From Tropicibacter sp. Alg240-R139 (GTDB taxonomy: Bacteria; Pseudomonadota; Alphaproteobacteria; Rhodobacterales; Rhodobacteraceae), in NCBI RefSeq assembly GCF_900537075.1, contig NZ_UNRA01000003.1, positions 503,354 to 567,353 of the forward strand: DNA of 64,000 nucleotides. The letters are read 5' to 3'. The notes under the pieces are model-generated. The model had not been told where the DNA came from. It made no database searches and worked only from the letters and a program-made list of their open reading frames with translations. Of the stretch, positions 55,353 through 64,000 are shown piece after piece (position 1 is the stretch's first letter; each line of letters opens with the position of its first letter). The position numbers and the translations under genes were made by a program.

Positions 55353-56696
55353 ATGGCGAAAATGGAATGGGCGAAGCTTTTGGATACGTCCGTCTTTGAC
55401 GGCAAACCCGAGCAACCGGATCGCCCGGCTCATGTAATCGCCGCTGACAGAATCACCTTTTCCGCCCCGTTCCGCCGACTGGCCAATAAGACGCAGGTTC
55501 ATCCGCTTTATGACAACGACCATTTGCGCCATCGCCTGATCCACTCGGAAGAGGTGGCCAGCGTTGGCCGCTCGATCGGCATGCAGGTTGGGACTTGGCT
55601 GGCAACTGAAGAAAACCTGATCCCAGAAGCGGCGTCCCATAAAGTTGCCGGGATTATTCAGGCTGCGTGTCTGGCCCACGACGTCGGGAATCCGCCATTT
55701 GGACATTCGGGTGAAGAAGCGATTGGCGCTTGGTGCGCTGAGCAACTGCAAGGCTGCTCGCCTGCGTTTCGCGGTATTGCAGGGGACCGCTGGCATGAAT
55801 TCGAAAGGTTCGAAGGCAACGCTCAGGGGTTTCGCATTCTGACCCGGCTTGAGATGTATCGCAACGAAGGCGGCATGTGCCTGCCGAACGCGGTATTGGG
55901 GGCCTTCACGAAGTATCCGATGGGTGCAGAAACATCCAAGCGGCTGAAGGCCAGTGGCAAGAAGCCTTATGTTGGTGCCAAAAAGTTTGGGTTCTTCGAA
56001 GCCGAACGCGCATATTACGAAGCCGCCGCCAATGCGATGGAGTTGATCGAGACCGAAGGGGCCGATGGCCAAAAATGGTGGCGACGGCATCCGCTGGTCT
56101 ATCTGGTCGAAGCCGCAGACGACATCTGTTACAACATCGTTGATCTGGAGGATGGATTTTCATCCGGGGATCTGTCCTTGAAGACGGTCGAAGAATTGCT
56201 CTCGGCGGTGGCCATTCCGACGCGCCGAAATCAAGGCGGTTATACTGACTATGAGAAGATCAGTTACCTGCGCGCCCGTGCTATCGGTGGCGCGATCAAC
56301 GCCTGTGTTCAGGCGTTCAAGGATAATCATGACGCCATTTTGGACGGCAGTTTTTCGAGCTCTTTGATCGAGGAATCGGGTAAGGCCGCGGCTTTTAAAG
56401 AGATCAAGGATCTGGCTCATGAACAGCTGTTCACAGCCCCGCGCAAAACCAAGCTTGAAGTGCAGGGGCGCAACGTGATCCGCCGGGTGCTGGACGGGCT
56501 GTGCCCGGTTTACGAAGCACTGGCAAAAAGTGGTTGGCAACAAGCGGATTTGCCGTCGTACGAGCGGCAAGTCGTCAGCGCCGTTCAACTTGATTTACGG
56601 GATGTCACCGATGCTTATTCCGCAATGCACTCGCTGACCGATTTCGTTTCGGGCATGACTGACCGCTATGCGGTCAAGACAGCCGACCTTCTTTAA
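55353..56696 (+). CDS. Deoxyguanosinetriphosphate triphosphohydrolase-like protein
   Basis: A 447-residue HD-domain protein of the dGTPase family, which releases triphosphate from dNTPs. Metal motif parts: RRLANKTQVHPLYDNDHLRHRLIHSEEV (first His), AHDVGNPPFGHSGEEAI (HD) and VYLVEAADDICYNIVDLEDG (final Asp). The protein is longer than the typical 380-residue dGTPase-like group and closer to the group acting in the Dgt type 2 set. Substrate range cannot be set from sequence. Confidence 0.9.
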   Translation: MAKMEWAKLLDTSVFDGKPEQPDRPAHVIAADRITFSAPFRRLANKTQVHPLYDNDHLRHRLIHSEEVASVGRSIGMQVGTWLATEENLIPEAASHKVAGIIQAACLAHDVGNPPFGHSGEEAIGAWCAEQLQGCSPAFRGIAGDRWHEFERFEGNAQGFRILTRLEMYRNEGGMCLPNAVLGAFTKYPMGAETSKRLKASGKKPYVGAKKFGFFEAERAYYEAAANAMELIETEGADGQKWWRRHPLVYLVEAADDICYNIVDLEDGFSSGDLSLKTVEELLSAVAIPTRRNQGGYTDYEKISYLRARAIGGAINACVQAFKDNHDAILDGSFSSSLIEESGKAAAFKEIKDLAHEQLFTAPRKTKLEVQGRNVIRRVLDGLCPVYEALAKSGWQQADLPSYERQVVSAVQLDLRDVTDAYSAMHSLTDFVSGMTDRYAVKTADLL

Positions 56697-56839
56697 GTTC
56701 AGAACTCTTTCATCTCGCCCCCTCCCGAAGAGCCCGAAGCAGATAACGTTGAGTAAGTGGGAGACGTAGGGTCTTTCATTGCTCAAGGCAGCCGTCACAA
56801 TGTGGGTGAAAACCGATCTGGATCGGGAAGGGGAGAGAG

Positions 56840-58294
56840 ATGCTCAAATGGGTCAAGCGTATCGCCGCCTTGCTGGCGGTGGCAATCGTGGTTTTGGCAG
56901 GGATATTGCTGTTTAACACCTTTCAGTATGGGCCGCCGCCCATTCCGGCGTCAGAGCCTGTTACCGTTGAGGTTGATGTCGAACGAACTGCGAAGCAGCT
57001 CTCGCAGGCCATTCAGTTCGAGACGGACAGCACCAAACCCGGTCACCCAGATTTTGACGCGTTTTTGTCGTTTCTCGAGGCGACCTATCCAGCTGTTCAC
57101 GGCGCGACAGAGCGGGTGGTGCTGGATCAGAAAACCCCGCTTTATCGCTGGCAGGGCTCCAACCCGGATCTGAAGCCGGTCTTGCTGGCTGCGCACTATG
57201 ACGTGGTGCCGGTTGCGCCGTGGTCCTTGGATCAATGGGAACATGACCCTTATTCCGGCGCGATTGCGGATGGCTTTGTCTGGGGGCGGGGCACATTGGA
57301 CAACAAAGGTGCTTTGATCGCCATGTTGGCTGCAGCCGAATCCATGGTTACTGCCGGTTTTACACCCGAACGCACCATCTACTTCAGCTTTGGTGGTGAC
57401 GAAGAGGTTGGCGGCAAGGGCGCAATTTCGGTCGCGAACCACCTGAAAGAGCAGGACGTACTTTTGGCTTGGTCACTGGACGAAGGGTCCTTTGTTCTAG
57501 ACAAGATCATCCCGGGACTTGATGAGCCCGTGGCCAGCATCAACCTGTCCGAAAAGGGATATGTGACCCTAACCCTGATCGCCCGTGCCGAAGGGGGGCA
57601 TTCATCGATGCCACCGCGTGTGACGGCGGTGGGTCGTTTGGCGCGCGCGGTCGATCGGGTGCAGTCCAATCCGATGCCCGGTGGTTTGACCGGGGTGTCG
57701 GCGGAATTCTTCGATGCTTTGGGGCGCCATTTCTCATTTGGTCAGCGGGTGGTCTTTGCCAACCGCTGGCTGTTTGATCCGCTGTTGGAAAACATCCTGT
57801 CAGGTGCTCCGTCCACAGATGCGATGCTGCGGACAACCACTGCGCCCACGATGCTGTCCGGATCGACCAAGGAAAACGTGCTGGCGACCGAGGCCCGCGC
57901 GGTCATCAATTTTCGCATTCATCCACGCGACGACATCGACAGCGTGGTGGAACATGTTCGCACCGTTATCGACGATGACGAGATCGAGATTTTGGCAGAC
58001 AGGGATAAGGGCGGTGATGCCTCGCCGGTCTCCAGCTCTACTGCGGCGGGGTACCTGGACGTCGAGGCGTCAATTCGCGCGGTTTTTGGTCCCTTGGCTG
58101 CCGTACCGGGGCTGACGATTGCGGCCACAGATGCGCGTCATTACGCCAAGGCCAGCGAGAACACCTATCGCATCAACCCTTTCATGATCACTGGCGAGGA
58201 CCTGGTTCGGTTCCACGGCTTGAACGAAAGGCTGTCGATCGAAAACCTGGAACGTGGGGTCGGCTTTTACCTGTCGTTGATGCAAAAACAGTGA
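56840..58294 (+). CDS. Membrane-anchored M20-family peptidase
   Basis: A 484-residue metallopeptidase with one N-terminal membrane helix (about residues 9-28), so the catalytic part is periplasmic. Metal and catalytic blocks: LAAHYDVVPV near residue 115, GRGTLDNKGALIAML with the bridging Asp, and GGDEEVGGKGA with the catalytic Glu-Glu; a late ATDARHYAK supplies the last His. This fits the carboxypeptidase S/aminoacylase-like M20 group. It has its own upstream region and the ribosome-binding site GGGGAGAGAG. Confidence 0.9.
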   Translation: MLKWVKRIAALLAVAIVVLAGILLFNTFQYGPPPIPASEPVTVEVDVERTAKQLSQAIQFETDSTKPGHPDFDAFLSFLEATYPAVHGATERVVLDQKTPLYRWQGSNPDLKPVLLAAHYDVVPVAPWSLDQWEHDPYSGAIADGFVWGRGTLDNKGALIAMLAAAESMVTAGFTPERTIYFSFGGDEEVGGKGAISVANHLKEQDVLLAWSLDEGSFVLDKIIPGLDEPVASINLSEKGYVTLTLIARAEGGHSSMPPRVTAVGRLARAVDRVQSNPMPGGLTGVSAEFFDALGRHFSFGQRVVFANRWLFDPLLENILSGAPSTDAMLRTTTAPTMLSGSTKENVLATEARAVINFRIHPRDDIDSVVEHVRTVIDDDEIEILADRDKGGDASPVSSSTAAGYLDVEASIRAVFGPLAAVPGLTIAATDARHYAKASENTYRINPFMITGEDLVRFHGLNERLSIENLERGVGFYLSLMQKQ

Positions 58295-58693
58295 TCAGCC
58301 GCTGGCGGTCCGTTCATCACAGGTGAGTTTGGCCTGACCAACCGACAGAGAGTTGCCTATTAGGGAGACATCTGTCGTGAAAGACGCGCCGGTGCTGGCA
58401 CCCGGTGGTGGGGTGAAGCTAAAGGTCACCGCGCGTTCTCCAGGGCGGGCGGTGCTGGGGGCGGGACCCTTCCAGACGTAAATCCGCGTATTGCCGCGTT
58501 TTGAAAGGCGCAGCAGAGCGTAATCACCCACTCCGCACCAAAAGATCGCGTTTTCCGAAAAATCGGCGACTACCTCGATCAAGCCGTTGCCGACCTCATA
58601 AGCGGTGGAACGGGATTCGTTGCCACCCCACGTCAACGTGGGCAGCAGGGTCAAAGAAGCCAAGAGAAAGCTTACGGTGCATTTTTGTGACAT
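58295..58693 (-). CDS. Small exported protein of unknown function
   Basis: A 132-residue protein with a signal peptide (MSQKCTVSFLLASLTLLPTLTWG). The mature part has few cysteines, with the segments ENAIFWCGVGDYALLRL and KLTCDERT possibly forming one disulfide. I do not recognise a family. The ATG at 58693 is preceded by GAGGTTCC. It is convergent with the M20 peptidase gene, its stop directly next to the peptidase stop. Confidence 0.7.
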   Translation of the reverse strand: MSQKCTVSFLLASLTLLPTLTWGGNESRSTAYEVGNGLIEVVADFSENAIFWCGVGDYALLRLSKRGNTRIYVWKGPAPSTARPGERAVTFSFTPPPGASTGASFTTDVSLIGNSLSVGQAKLTCDERTASG

Positions 58694-58869
58694 CTCACGG
58701 AACCTCATTCAGGTTGGTGTATTCTTGATACTGCGCCGACGCAGATTTGGATCACTTTCACGGGTCAGGCGCGGCGGTCATTTGCAAGAGATTGCCGTCT
58801 TGCCCCGTGAAGATCAGCCCGCTAAGTTTTGCCCTGCTACGAAATCCCCAAAATCGGAAAGGTCACATT

Positions 58870-60126
58870 ATGAGGATCTGGACCCTGCTTGTGGCCCTTG
58901 TGCTTGGAACGGGCTTGGTTTTGGTGTTTTTGCAATTGCACCCACCCAAGACGTTGCGGATCGCGGCCGGCCCTGAGGGCGGCGCATATAACCAAGTGGC
59001 CAAACGCTATGTTGAGGAGTTGGCACGTGATGGCATCACGCTTGAGGTGATTGAGACCGCCGGATCGGTTGAAAACGAGCAACTTTTGGTAGGCCGTCAG
59101 GTCGACGCCGCTCTGTTGCAAGGTGGGATCATGGTCAGAGACCCGGAAATCGAGGCCGTCGGCTCGATCTTTTTCGAGCCAATGATCTTTCTGGCACGTA
59201 GCGAGTTGAACCTTCCGGGGAATCCGGCGCTTTGGCGAGGGTTAAAGATCAACGGCGGGCGTCCTGGGTCTGGTACGTCGGCAGCATATGTCGATTTTCT
59301 GGCCGCGATCGAGCTGGACTTACTGGCCAATCAAACCGTCGCCATTGGCTATGACGATGCCATCAGCGCGCTGATTGCGGATGAGATCGACGTGGCAGTT
59401 TTTGTGGCGCCGATTGATGCGCCGTATCTGCAACGCGCTTATGGACATCCTGACATTCAATTTGTTCCCCTGGACCACAGTGATGCGATTGCCCGGCGTC
59501 TGGCCTATGCCACCACTGTTACTGTGCCGCCTGGCGCGATCTCGTTGGATCCCGTGATCCCGTCAAAGCCGCAATCGATCCTGGCGCTTGAGGCGCGGTT
59601 GGCCGTCACGCCGGATCTACATCCCGCTTTGGTCAATCGCCTGACGATGGCCGCCAAGGCGTTACACGGCGCGCGCGATATCATCACTGATCCCGATGCG
59701 TTCCCCTCGATTGATGGCACTGACCTGCCGGTGAACAATGCCGCGCGTCAGCTGATCACAGAAGGACCGTCAACCTGGCACGACTGGTTGCCGTACTGGA
59801 TGGCGGCGCAGGTGAACCGTACGCTGTTGTTGCTGTTGCCGATCCTATTCATTGTGGTGCCCATGCTGCGCGCTTTGCCGGGGATCTATGCCTACATCAT
59901 GGGATGGAAGGTCTGGCAGCATTATCCCGACATCCGGGCCATCGAGGATGAGCTCGACGGAACCCCCTCGGCCGAAGATCTTGAGCGGATGAGCGCAGAT
60001 CTGGTGGAGCTGGACGACCGACTGTCCAAGGTGCGTTTGCCTGCTGCCTATCGCCAAGCTGCCTATCACGCGCGGATGCATGTCGAGCTGGTCCGCAAGC
60101 GGATCGATGGCATGCGTTCGGCCTAA
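58870..60126 (+). CDS. TAXI-family solute-binding protein with membrane-anchored C-terminal domain
   Basis: A 418-residue protein. An uncleaved or anchor-like N-terminal helix (about 4-22) is followed by a TAXI binding domain: TLRIAAGPEGGAYNQVAKRYVEELARDGITLEVIETAGSVENEQLL, then IMVRDP, NGGRPGSGTSAAYVDF. After about residue 320 a second helix occurs (LLLLLPILFIVVPMLRAL), then a 75-residue cytoplasmic tail with a predicted coiled coil. Ordinary TAXI proteins feed TRAP transporters, but no TRAP permease gene is nearby. It may be a sensor or tethered binding protein. Start 58870 has GGAAAGG upstream. Confidence 0.85.
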   Translation: MRIWTLLVALVLGTGLVLVFLQLHPPKTLRIAAGPEGGAYNQVAKRYVEELARDGITLEVIETAGSVENEQLLVGRQVDAALLQGGIMVRDPEIEAVGSIFFEPMIFLARSELNLPGNPALWRGLKINGGRPGSGTSAAYVDFLAAIELDLLANQTVAIGYDDAISALIADEIDVAVFVAPIDAPYLQRAYGHPDIQFVPLDHSDAIARRLAYATTVTVPPGAISLDPVIPSKPQSILALEARLAVTPDLHPALVNRLTMAAKALHGARDIITDPDAFPSIDGTDLPVNNAARQLITEGPSTWHDWLPYWMAAQVNRTLLLLLPILFIVVPMLRALPGIYAYIMGWKVWQHYPDIRAIEDELDGTPSAEDLERMSADLVELDDRLSKVRLPAAYRQAAYHARMHVELVRKRIDGMRSA

Positions 60127-60365
60127 GATCTGATCAGTGCTGATCCAGTGTAACATTTGTTTTCCAACAGTATCTGATGGCTGATCAAGATATGGTGGTT
60201 GACCTGGTTACACGCCTAGATGTGGGATATCCTCCGCTTTTCTGTTTCAACCTCCTTCTTGCAACGTGATTGCACGTGGCTTGATTGCCCGTGCTGTTGT
60301 GGTCAGTCTTTAAGACTCGCCAGCAACGCGAACGCCGCAACAAAACACAGATCGGAGGTCCCCAA

Positions 60366-61859
60366 ATGGGATTCGCAATGAACGCAATCGAGGTCATGGC
60401 CTTTGCCTTTGTCACCTTCATCGGTTTGGTCGCTTTGGTCGCGCTGATCCTGTTCTTTGTCGACCGGTTTCAGACACATGATGCCATCCGCAGAAACTAT
60501 CCTGTCATCGGGCGATTCCGGAAATTGTTCAGCGGGCTGGGAGAGTTCTTTCGGCAGTATTTTTTCGCCATGGACCGCGAAGAACTACCGTTTAATCGGG
60601 CGCAGCGCGAATGGGTCAACCGCGCAGCTGAAGGCGAAGGGAATACAGTCGCCTTTGGTTCGACCCGCAATCTGAGCGTACCAGGTACTCCGATTTTTGT
60701 GAACGCGCCTTTCCCGCCGTTGGGGGATCAGTTCACCAAATCCGAACCGTTGCGGATTGGTCCGACTGCGCGAATACCCTATGAAGCGCCGTCGTTCTTT
60801 AATATCTCTGGCATGAGCTTTGGCGCGATTTCAAAGCCGGCCGTGCAGGCTTTGAGCCGGGGCGCCAAAGAAGCAGGTGTTTGGCTTAACACTGGCGAGG
60901 GCGCGTTGAGCCCGTTTCATCTGGAAGGCGGATGCGACATCGTTTTCCAGATTGGGACGGCAAAATACGGTGTCCGAGATGAGCACGGAAAACTGAGCGA
61001 CGACAAGCTGCGTGAGGTGGCCGCCCATGAAACCGTTCGCATGTTCGAGATTAAATTGGCCCAAGGCGCCAAGCCAGGAAAGGGAGGCATTCTGCCGGCC
61101 GAAAAGATCACCGACGAGATTGCTGCCATCCGGGGCATCAAGAAAGGCCACGACAGCCAATCCCCCAACCGTCACCGCGAAGCAGGCAACGTTGAAGAGC
61201 TGCTCAACATGATTGCCCATGTGCGCGAGGTCACCGGCAAACCCGTCGGGATCAAGACCGTGGTTGGGTCTGAACAGGTTTTCACCGAGCTTTTTGATGC
61301 CATTGTTGCGCGCGGGGACGACTGTGCGCCCGACTTCATTACTTTGGACGGCGGCGAAGGCGGCACCGGGGCAGCGCCCATGCCCCTGATTGATCTTGTA
61401 GGGATGTCCGTGCGCGAGGCGCTGCCCGTAATTGCAAACTTGCGTGACGAACATGGGCTCAAAGAGCGCATCCGCCTTGTGTCGAGCGGTAAGCTGATCA
61501 ATCCCAGCGATGTGGCCTGGGCCTTGGCTGCGGGGGCGGACTTTGTCACTTCGGCACGCGGGTTCATGTTCTCGCTCGGCTGCATCCAAGCGCTCAAATG
61601 CAACAAGAACACCTGCCCAACAGGCATCACGACCCATGACCTGCGCTTTCAAAAGGGACTGGTGGTCGAGCACAAATACAAACGCGTCGCTCGGTACGCG
61701 CAGGAAATCCGGCACGAGGTGGAAACCATCGCCCATTCGGTGGGTGTTCCCGAACCTCGGCAGCTTCGTCGGCGCCATGTGCGTATTATGATGGAAAACG
61801 GGCGTTCAACACCCATGAACGAAATCCTGCCAAGTTACAGTCCCGTCTCTGAATCGTGA
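60366..61859 (+). CDS. Stand-alone FMN-binding glutamate synthase domain protein, membrane-anchored
   Basis: A 497-residue protein with an N-terminal membrane helix (about residues 7-30) followed by the FMN/glutamate synthase TIM barrel: FNISGMSFGAISKPAVQALSRGAKEAGVWLNTGEGALSPFH, GQ..RE segment, DGGEGGTGAAPMPLID and the [3Fe-4S] cysteine array CIQALKCNKNTC. There is no glutaminase domain, so it cannot be an ordinary GltB. Activity is unknown. It lies 70 bases before msrP and may be cotranscribed with it. The start at 60366 has GGAGG upstream. Confidence 0.9.
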   Translation: MGFAMNAIEVMAFAFVTFIGLVALVALILFFVDRFQTHDAIRRNYPVIGRFRKLFSGLGEFFRQYFFAMDREELPFNRAQREWVNRAAEGEGNTVAFGSTRNLSVPGTPIFVNAPFPPLGDQFTKSEPLRIGPTARIPYEAPSFFNISGMSFGAISKPAVQALSRGAKEAGVWLNTGEGALSPFHLEGGCDIVFQIGTAKYGVRDEHGKLSDDKLREVAAHETVRMFEIKLAQGAKPGKGGILPAEKITDEIAAIRGIKKGHDSQSPNRHREAGNVEELLNMIAHVREVTGKPVGIKTVVGSEQVFTELFDAIVARGDDCAPDFITLDGGEGGTGAAPMPLIDLVGMSVREALPVIANLRDEHGLKERIRLVSSGKLINPSDVAWALAAGADFVTSARGFMFSLGCIQALKCNKNTCPTGITTHDLRFQKGLVVEHKYKRVARYAQEIRHEVETIAHSVGVPEPRQLRRRHVRIMMENGRSTPMNEILPSYSPVSES

Positions 61860-61929
61860 GACAAGTTGGTTTGGCTCAATTCGCTTGACCCTCTACCTGA
61901 TTAAAAACGATTAACAACCGGAGACCGAA

Positions 61930-62829
61930 ATGGCCCACCGCTGGAAGAATGATTTGACCCACGCCGACGTGACACCCGAAGCGGCGTTCCTGAACCGCCG
62001 TCACTTTATGGCGGGACTTGCGGGGGTTGGTCTGGCGTCGATTGCCAAGCCTGCCTTGGCCGAAGGGCTGGAACCCAACAGCTGGGAAGAGATCACCAGC
62101 TACAACAACTTTTACGAGTTTGGCACCGGCAAGGGGGACCCAGTTGAGTACGCACATCTGATGAAAACTGACCCTTGGACAGTTCAGATCGACGGCCTGG
62201 TCGACCGCCCCGGCGACTATGGATTTGAGCAGATCATGTCCGAGATGACGGTCGAAGAGCGCATCTATCGCTTTCGCTGCGTCGAGGCCTGGTCGATGGT
62301 CATCCCGTGGAACGGGTTTGAACTGGCCGACCTGCTGAATCTGGCGGGTGTGCAGGAGGGGACAAAGTATGTGGGCTTTGAAACCCTCTATCGCCCCGAA
62401 GAGATGCCCGGCACGCAGTATCCCGTGCTGGAGTGGCCCTATAAAGAGGGGCTGCGCCTGGACGAGGCGATGCACCCGCTGACGATCATGGCGACCGGTA
62501 TCTATGGCAAACCGATCCCGAACCAGAACGGTGCGCCGCTGCGGCTGGTGGTTCCGTGGAAATATGGCTTCAAGTCGATCAAGTCGATCGTGCGTATCAC
62601 GCTGACCGACAAAGAACCGCCCACCAGTTGGAACCAGGCCAACGGGCGCGAGTATGGCTTTTACAGTAACGTGAACCCCGAGGTGTCGCACCCTCGCTGG
62701 TCGCAAGCCAGCGAGCGTAAGATCGGCGGCGGGTTGTTCGCCAAGCGTGTCCCGACGCTGATGTTCAACGGCTACGAAGATCAAGTCGCAGATCTTTATG
62801 AAGGTATGGACCTCTCGAAGTTTTTCTAG
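61930..62829 (+). CDS. msrP: Protein-methionine-sulfoxide reductase catalytic subunit MsrP
   Basis: MsrP repairs oxidised methionine in periplasmic proteins using a molybdopterin cofactor. The 299-residue protein has a twin-arginine signal (NRRHFMAGLAGVGLASIA, RR at 23-24), the Mo-ligand cysteine C117 in YRFRCVEAWSMVIPWNG, and KYVGFETLYRPE, PNQNGAPLRLVVPWKYGFKSIKSI, all typical of YedY. Its electron donor MsrQ is encoded 32 bases downstream. Confidence 0.96.
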   Translation: MAHRWKNDLTHADVTPEAAFLNRRHFMAGLAGVGLASIAKPALAEGLEPNSWEEITSYNNFYEFGTGKGDPVEYAHLMKTDPWTVQIDGLVDRPGDYGFEQIMSEMTVEERIYRFRCVEAWSMVIPWNGFELADLLNLAGVQEGTKYVGFETLYRPEEMPGTQYPVLEWPYKEGLRLDEAMHPLTIMATGIYGKPIPNQNGAPLRLVVPWKYGFKSIKSIVRITLTDKEPPTSWNQANGREYGFYSNVNPEVSHPRWSQASERKIGGGLFAKRVPTLMFNGYEDQVADLYEGMDLSKFF

Positions 62830-62861
62830 GGGCTGGCCCAGCTTGGGATAGATAGAAACAC

Positions 62862-63470
62862 ATGACACTGATGGATCAGATCAACGTAACTTTGCGCAAG
62901 TTTCCGGCTTGGGTGCTTTACCTTGCAGGGGCAGCCTATCCGATGTGGCTTTTGTACTCTGGGCTGACTGGTGGGTTGGGCGTTGATCCGGTCAAGGTGC
63001 TCGAACATGAAATGGGCGAGCGGGCGCTGCAGTTGTTGATCTTGGGCTTGGCAGTGACACCGCTTCGTCAGTTCACCGGCTTGAACCTGATGAAGTTCCG
63101 GCGCTCCATCGGGGTGCTGACGTTTGTCTATGTACTGCTGCACCTGTTGGTCTGGTTGGTCCTGGATGTACAGATCCTTAGTCAGATCTGGGCTGACATC
63201 CTGAAACGGCCTTACATCACCATTGGAATGGCGGGGTTCATAATCCTGCTCCCATTGGGGCTGACGTCCAACAACTGGTCCGTGCGAAAGCTTGGCCCCA
63301 AGTGGCGCAGTTTGCACAAGATGGTCTATGCGGCAGCTATTCTGGGGGCCGTACACTATGTCATGGTCGCCAAGGGCTTTCAGATCGAACCATTGATCTA
63401 TCTTGGGGTGACAATTGTTCTTCTGGTGCTGCGACTCCCCAAAAGACGTATGCGAGTCCAGCGCGCCTGA
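62862..63470 (+). CDS. msrQ: Heme-binding membrane subunit MsrQ
   Basis: MsrQ passes electrons from the respiratory chain to MsrP. The 202-residue protein has five or six membrane helices and conserved histidines for heme b (LHLLVWL, LHKMVY, VHYVMV). The block VTPLRQFTGLNLMKFRRSIGVLTFVYVLLHLL is a YedZ hallmark. Cotranscribed with msrP. Confidence 0.95.
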   Translation: MTLMDQINVTLRKFPAWVLYLAGAAYPMWLLYSGLTGGLGVDPVKVLEHEMGERALQLLILGLAVTPLRQFTGLNLMKFRRSIGVLTFVYVLLHLLVWLVLDVQILSQIWADILKRPYITIGMAGFIILLPLGLTSNNWSVRKLGPKWRSLHKMVYAAAILGAVHYVMVAKGFQIEPLIYLGVTIVLLVLRLPKRRMRVQRA

Positions 63471-63525
63471 TCCCGGATTTTGGGTAATTCTTGAGGGTGA
63501 ATCCTGGGAGTCTGTGGGCGAGTCT

Positions 63526-63543
63526 GTGGAAAACTCCACTTTT
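63526..63543 (+). terminator. Possible short terminator after msrQ
   Basis: GTGGA and TCCAC pair around AAAC and are followed by four T. A 12-base-period direct repeat GAGTCTGTGG (63508-63517 and 63520-63529) lies just before. The stem is only five pairs, so the call is weak. Confidence 0.35.
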
Positions 63544-64000
63544 CATAGAAGGGTTGGAAACTAAGCGGTGGAACGCATGGCTCGCTGGTTCATTGCGGAT
63601 TGCATGGTGGTGGCTAACCCTATGATATTGTTATATTTTAGATCTTTTTCGTGATTTTCGTGATTTTTGTGATTTTTTGGGTTGCGGGTATTTGTAGTTA
63701 GGACTAGAACCCCCTTCACCGGCGGCGCTGAGGCGCTACGGGGCGGACGGAACGGACTGGACGGAAGGTTCAGGAGGGGAAGTTTGGGAAGAATTCGAGG
63801 CAGGTTTGACGCGGTTTGCGCCAGTTAAGATTGGCGCTACGTGTTGGTTTTTGTCTCTGGGACTTAGGTTCCGACGCTGTTTGACAATTGAATACACTGA
63901 AGAGATATGTGGGCGGTTTGGTTCATTTCGATGGATCAACGTCTGTATATCAACGCTCTTAGGTGATGATTGCCTGTGCTCAAGGAGCGCAAGTGGTAGC
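63544..64000 (+). promoter_or_regulatory. rRNA operon promoter region and 16S leader
   Basis: No gene is seen here. An A/T-rich stretch with three near-identical GTGATTTT repeats (63651-63678) stands before a GC-poor to GC-rich switch and the segment TTAGGACTAGAACCCCC, the likely promoter. The leader then contains CGCTGTTTGACAATTGAATA, close to E. coli boxA antitermination sequence (see separate entry), and a stretch that matches the pre-16S region of Rhodobacterales as I recall it. The mature 16S start lies beyond the window edge. Confidence 0.7.
63875..63886 (+). promoter_or_regulatory. boxA-like antitermination site in the rRNA leader
   Basis: CGCTGTTTGACA matches the boxA consensus TGCTCTTTAACA at nine of twelve positions and the following ATTGA also fits the E. 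coli ATTTA extension. NusB/NusE binding at such sites prevents Rho-dependent stop within rRNA. Confidence 0.65.

Noticed and set aside
63651..63678. CRISPR-like tandem repeats before the rRNA leader
   Set aside because: The GTGATTTT units are eight to ten bases, directly adjacent and without spacers; they are better seen as an A/T-rich promoter element.

Overview
The window is a GC-rich stretch of a bacterial chromosome, most likely from an alphaproteobacterium of the Rhodobacterales (Roseobacter group). This is an inference from gene content: a TmpA/TmpB phosphonate pair, Mur-type operators before a TroA-type metal transporter, a DnaK-independent set of housekeeping genes (truB, rbfA, dapB, mutL, rmuC, clpB, dinB, pyrF, rpmJ), a lysine saccharopine module and MsrPQ. 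At the right edge is what looks like the promoter and leader of an rRNA operon, with 16S itself outside the window. I found no CRISPR array, prophage or intact insertion sequence. Coding density is high and many neighbouring genes overlap by four bases.

Layout. 1-3.4 kb, minus strand: a truncated RTX-repeat protein, then DUF1643, truB, a phosphodiester glycosidase-like protein and rbfA (listed left to right). 3.5-6.4 kb, plus: dapB, a secreted metalloprotease-like protein with a glycan-binding tail, a methyltransferase. 6.4-9.7 kb: a translationally coupled minus-strand operon tmpA-tmpB-AllA-like with a divergent LysR regulator. 9.8-13.8 kb: a TroABCD/Mnt-type metal ABC operon behind two Mur-like operators; one permease carries a DtxR/MntR-like tail. 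14-18.2 kb: mutL, rmuC, class II amidotransferase. 18.5-20.3 kb: PEP mutase-like protein and Ada. 21.2-24.9 kb: a five-gene minus operon with two saccharopine dehydrogenase-type enzymes, a SemiSWEET, a glutathione transferase and a histidine phosphatase.

25-28.9 kb holds an M20-type amidohydrolase, an SGNH lipoprotein, a DUF1330 protein with its divergent LysR regulator, and a Nudix hydrolase. 28.9-40.7 kb is the most system-like region: a hybrid histidine kinase and an OmpR-type regulator, divergent from a long operon encoding an acyl-CoA synthetase, a complete branched-chain-type ABC transporter (two ATPases, two permeases, one binding protein), an unknown 85-residue membrane protein and a second, PaaK-like adenylate-forming ligase. 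It ends at a strong terminator. I read it as uptake plus CoA activation of one or more organic acids under two-component control.

40.7-48.3 kb: a YiaVW-like HlyD/DUF3302 pair, an FbpB-type ferric permease and an FbpA-type binding protein separated by a regulator-GNAT-YdcZ operon, and a cytoplasmic sulfatase. 48.4-56.7 kb: rpmJ, tRNA-Val, N-formylglutamate amidohydrolase, dinB, pyrF, a small unknown protein, clpB, a dGTPase-like protein. 56.8-63.5 kb: a membrane-anchored M20 peptidase, a small secreted protein, a TAXI-type binding protein, a membrane-anchored stand-alone FMN glutamate-synthase domain, msrP and msrQ, then the rRNA leader.

Start sites were chosen by ribosome-binding sites and by comparison with known family N-termini. 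All functions come from reading motifs by eye; no database search was run.
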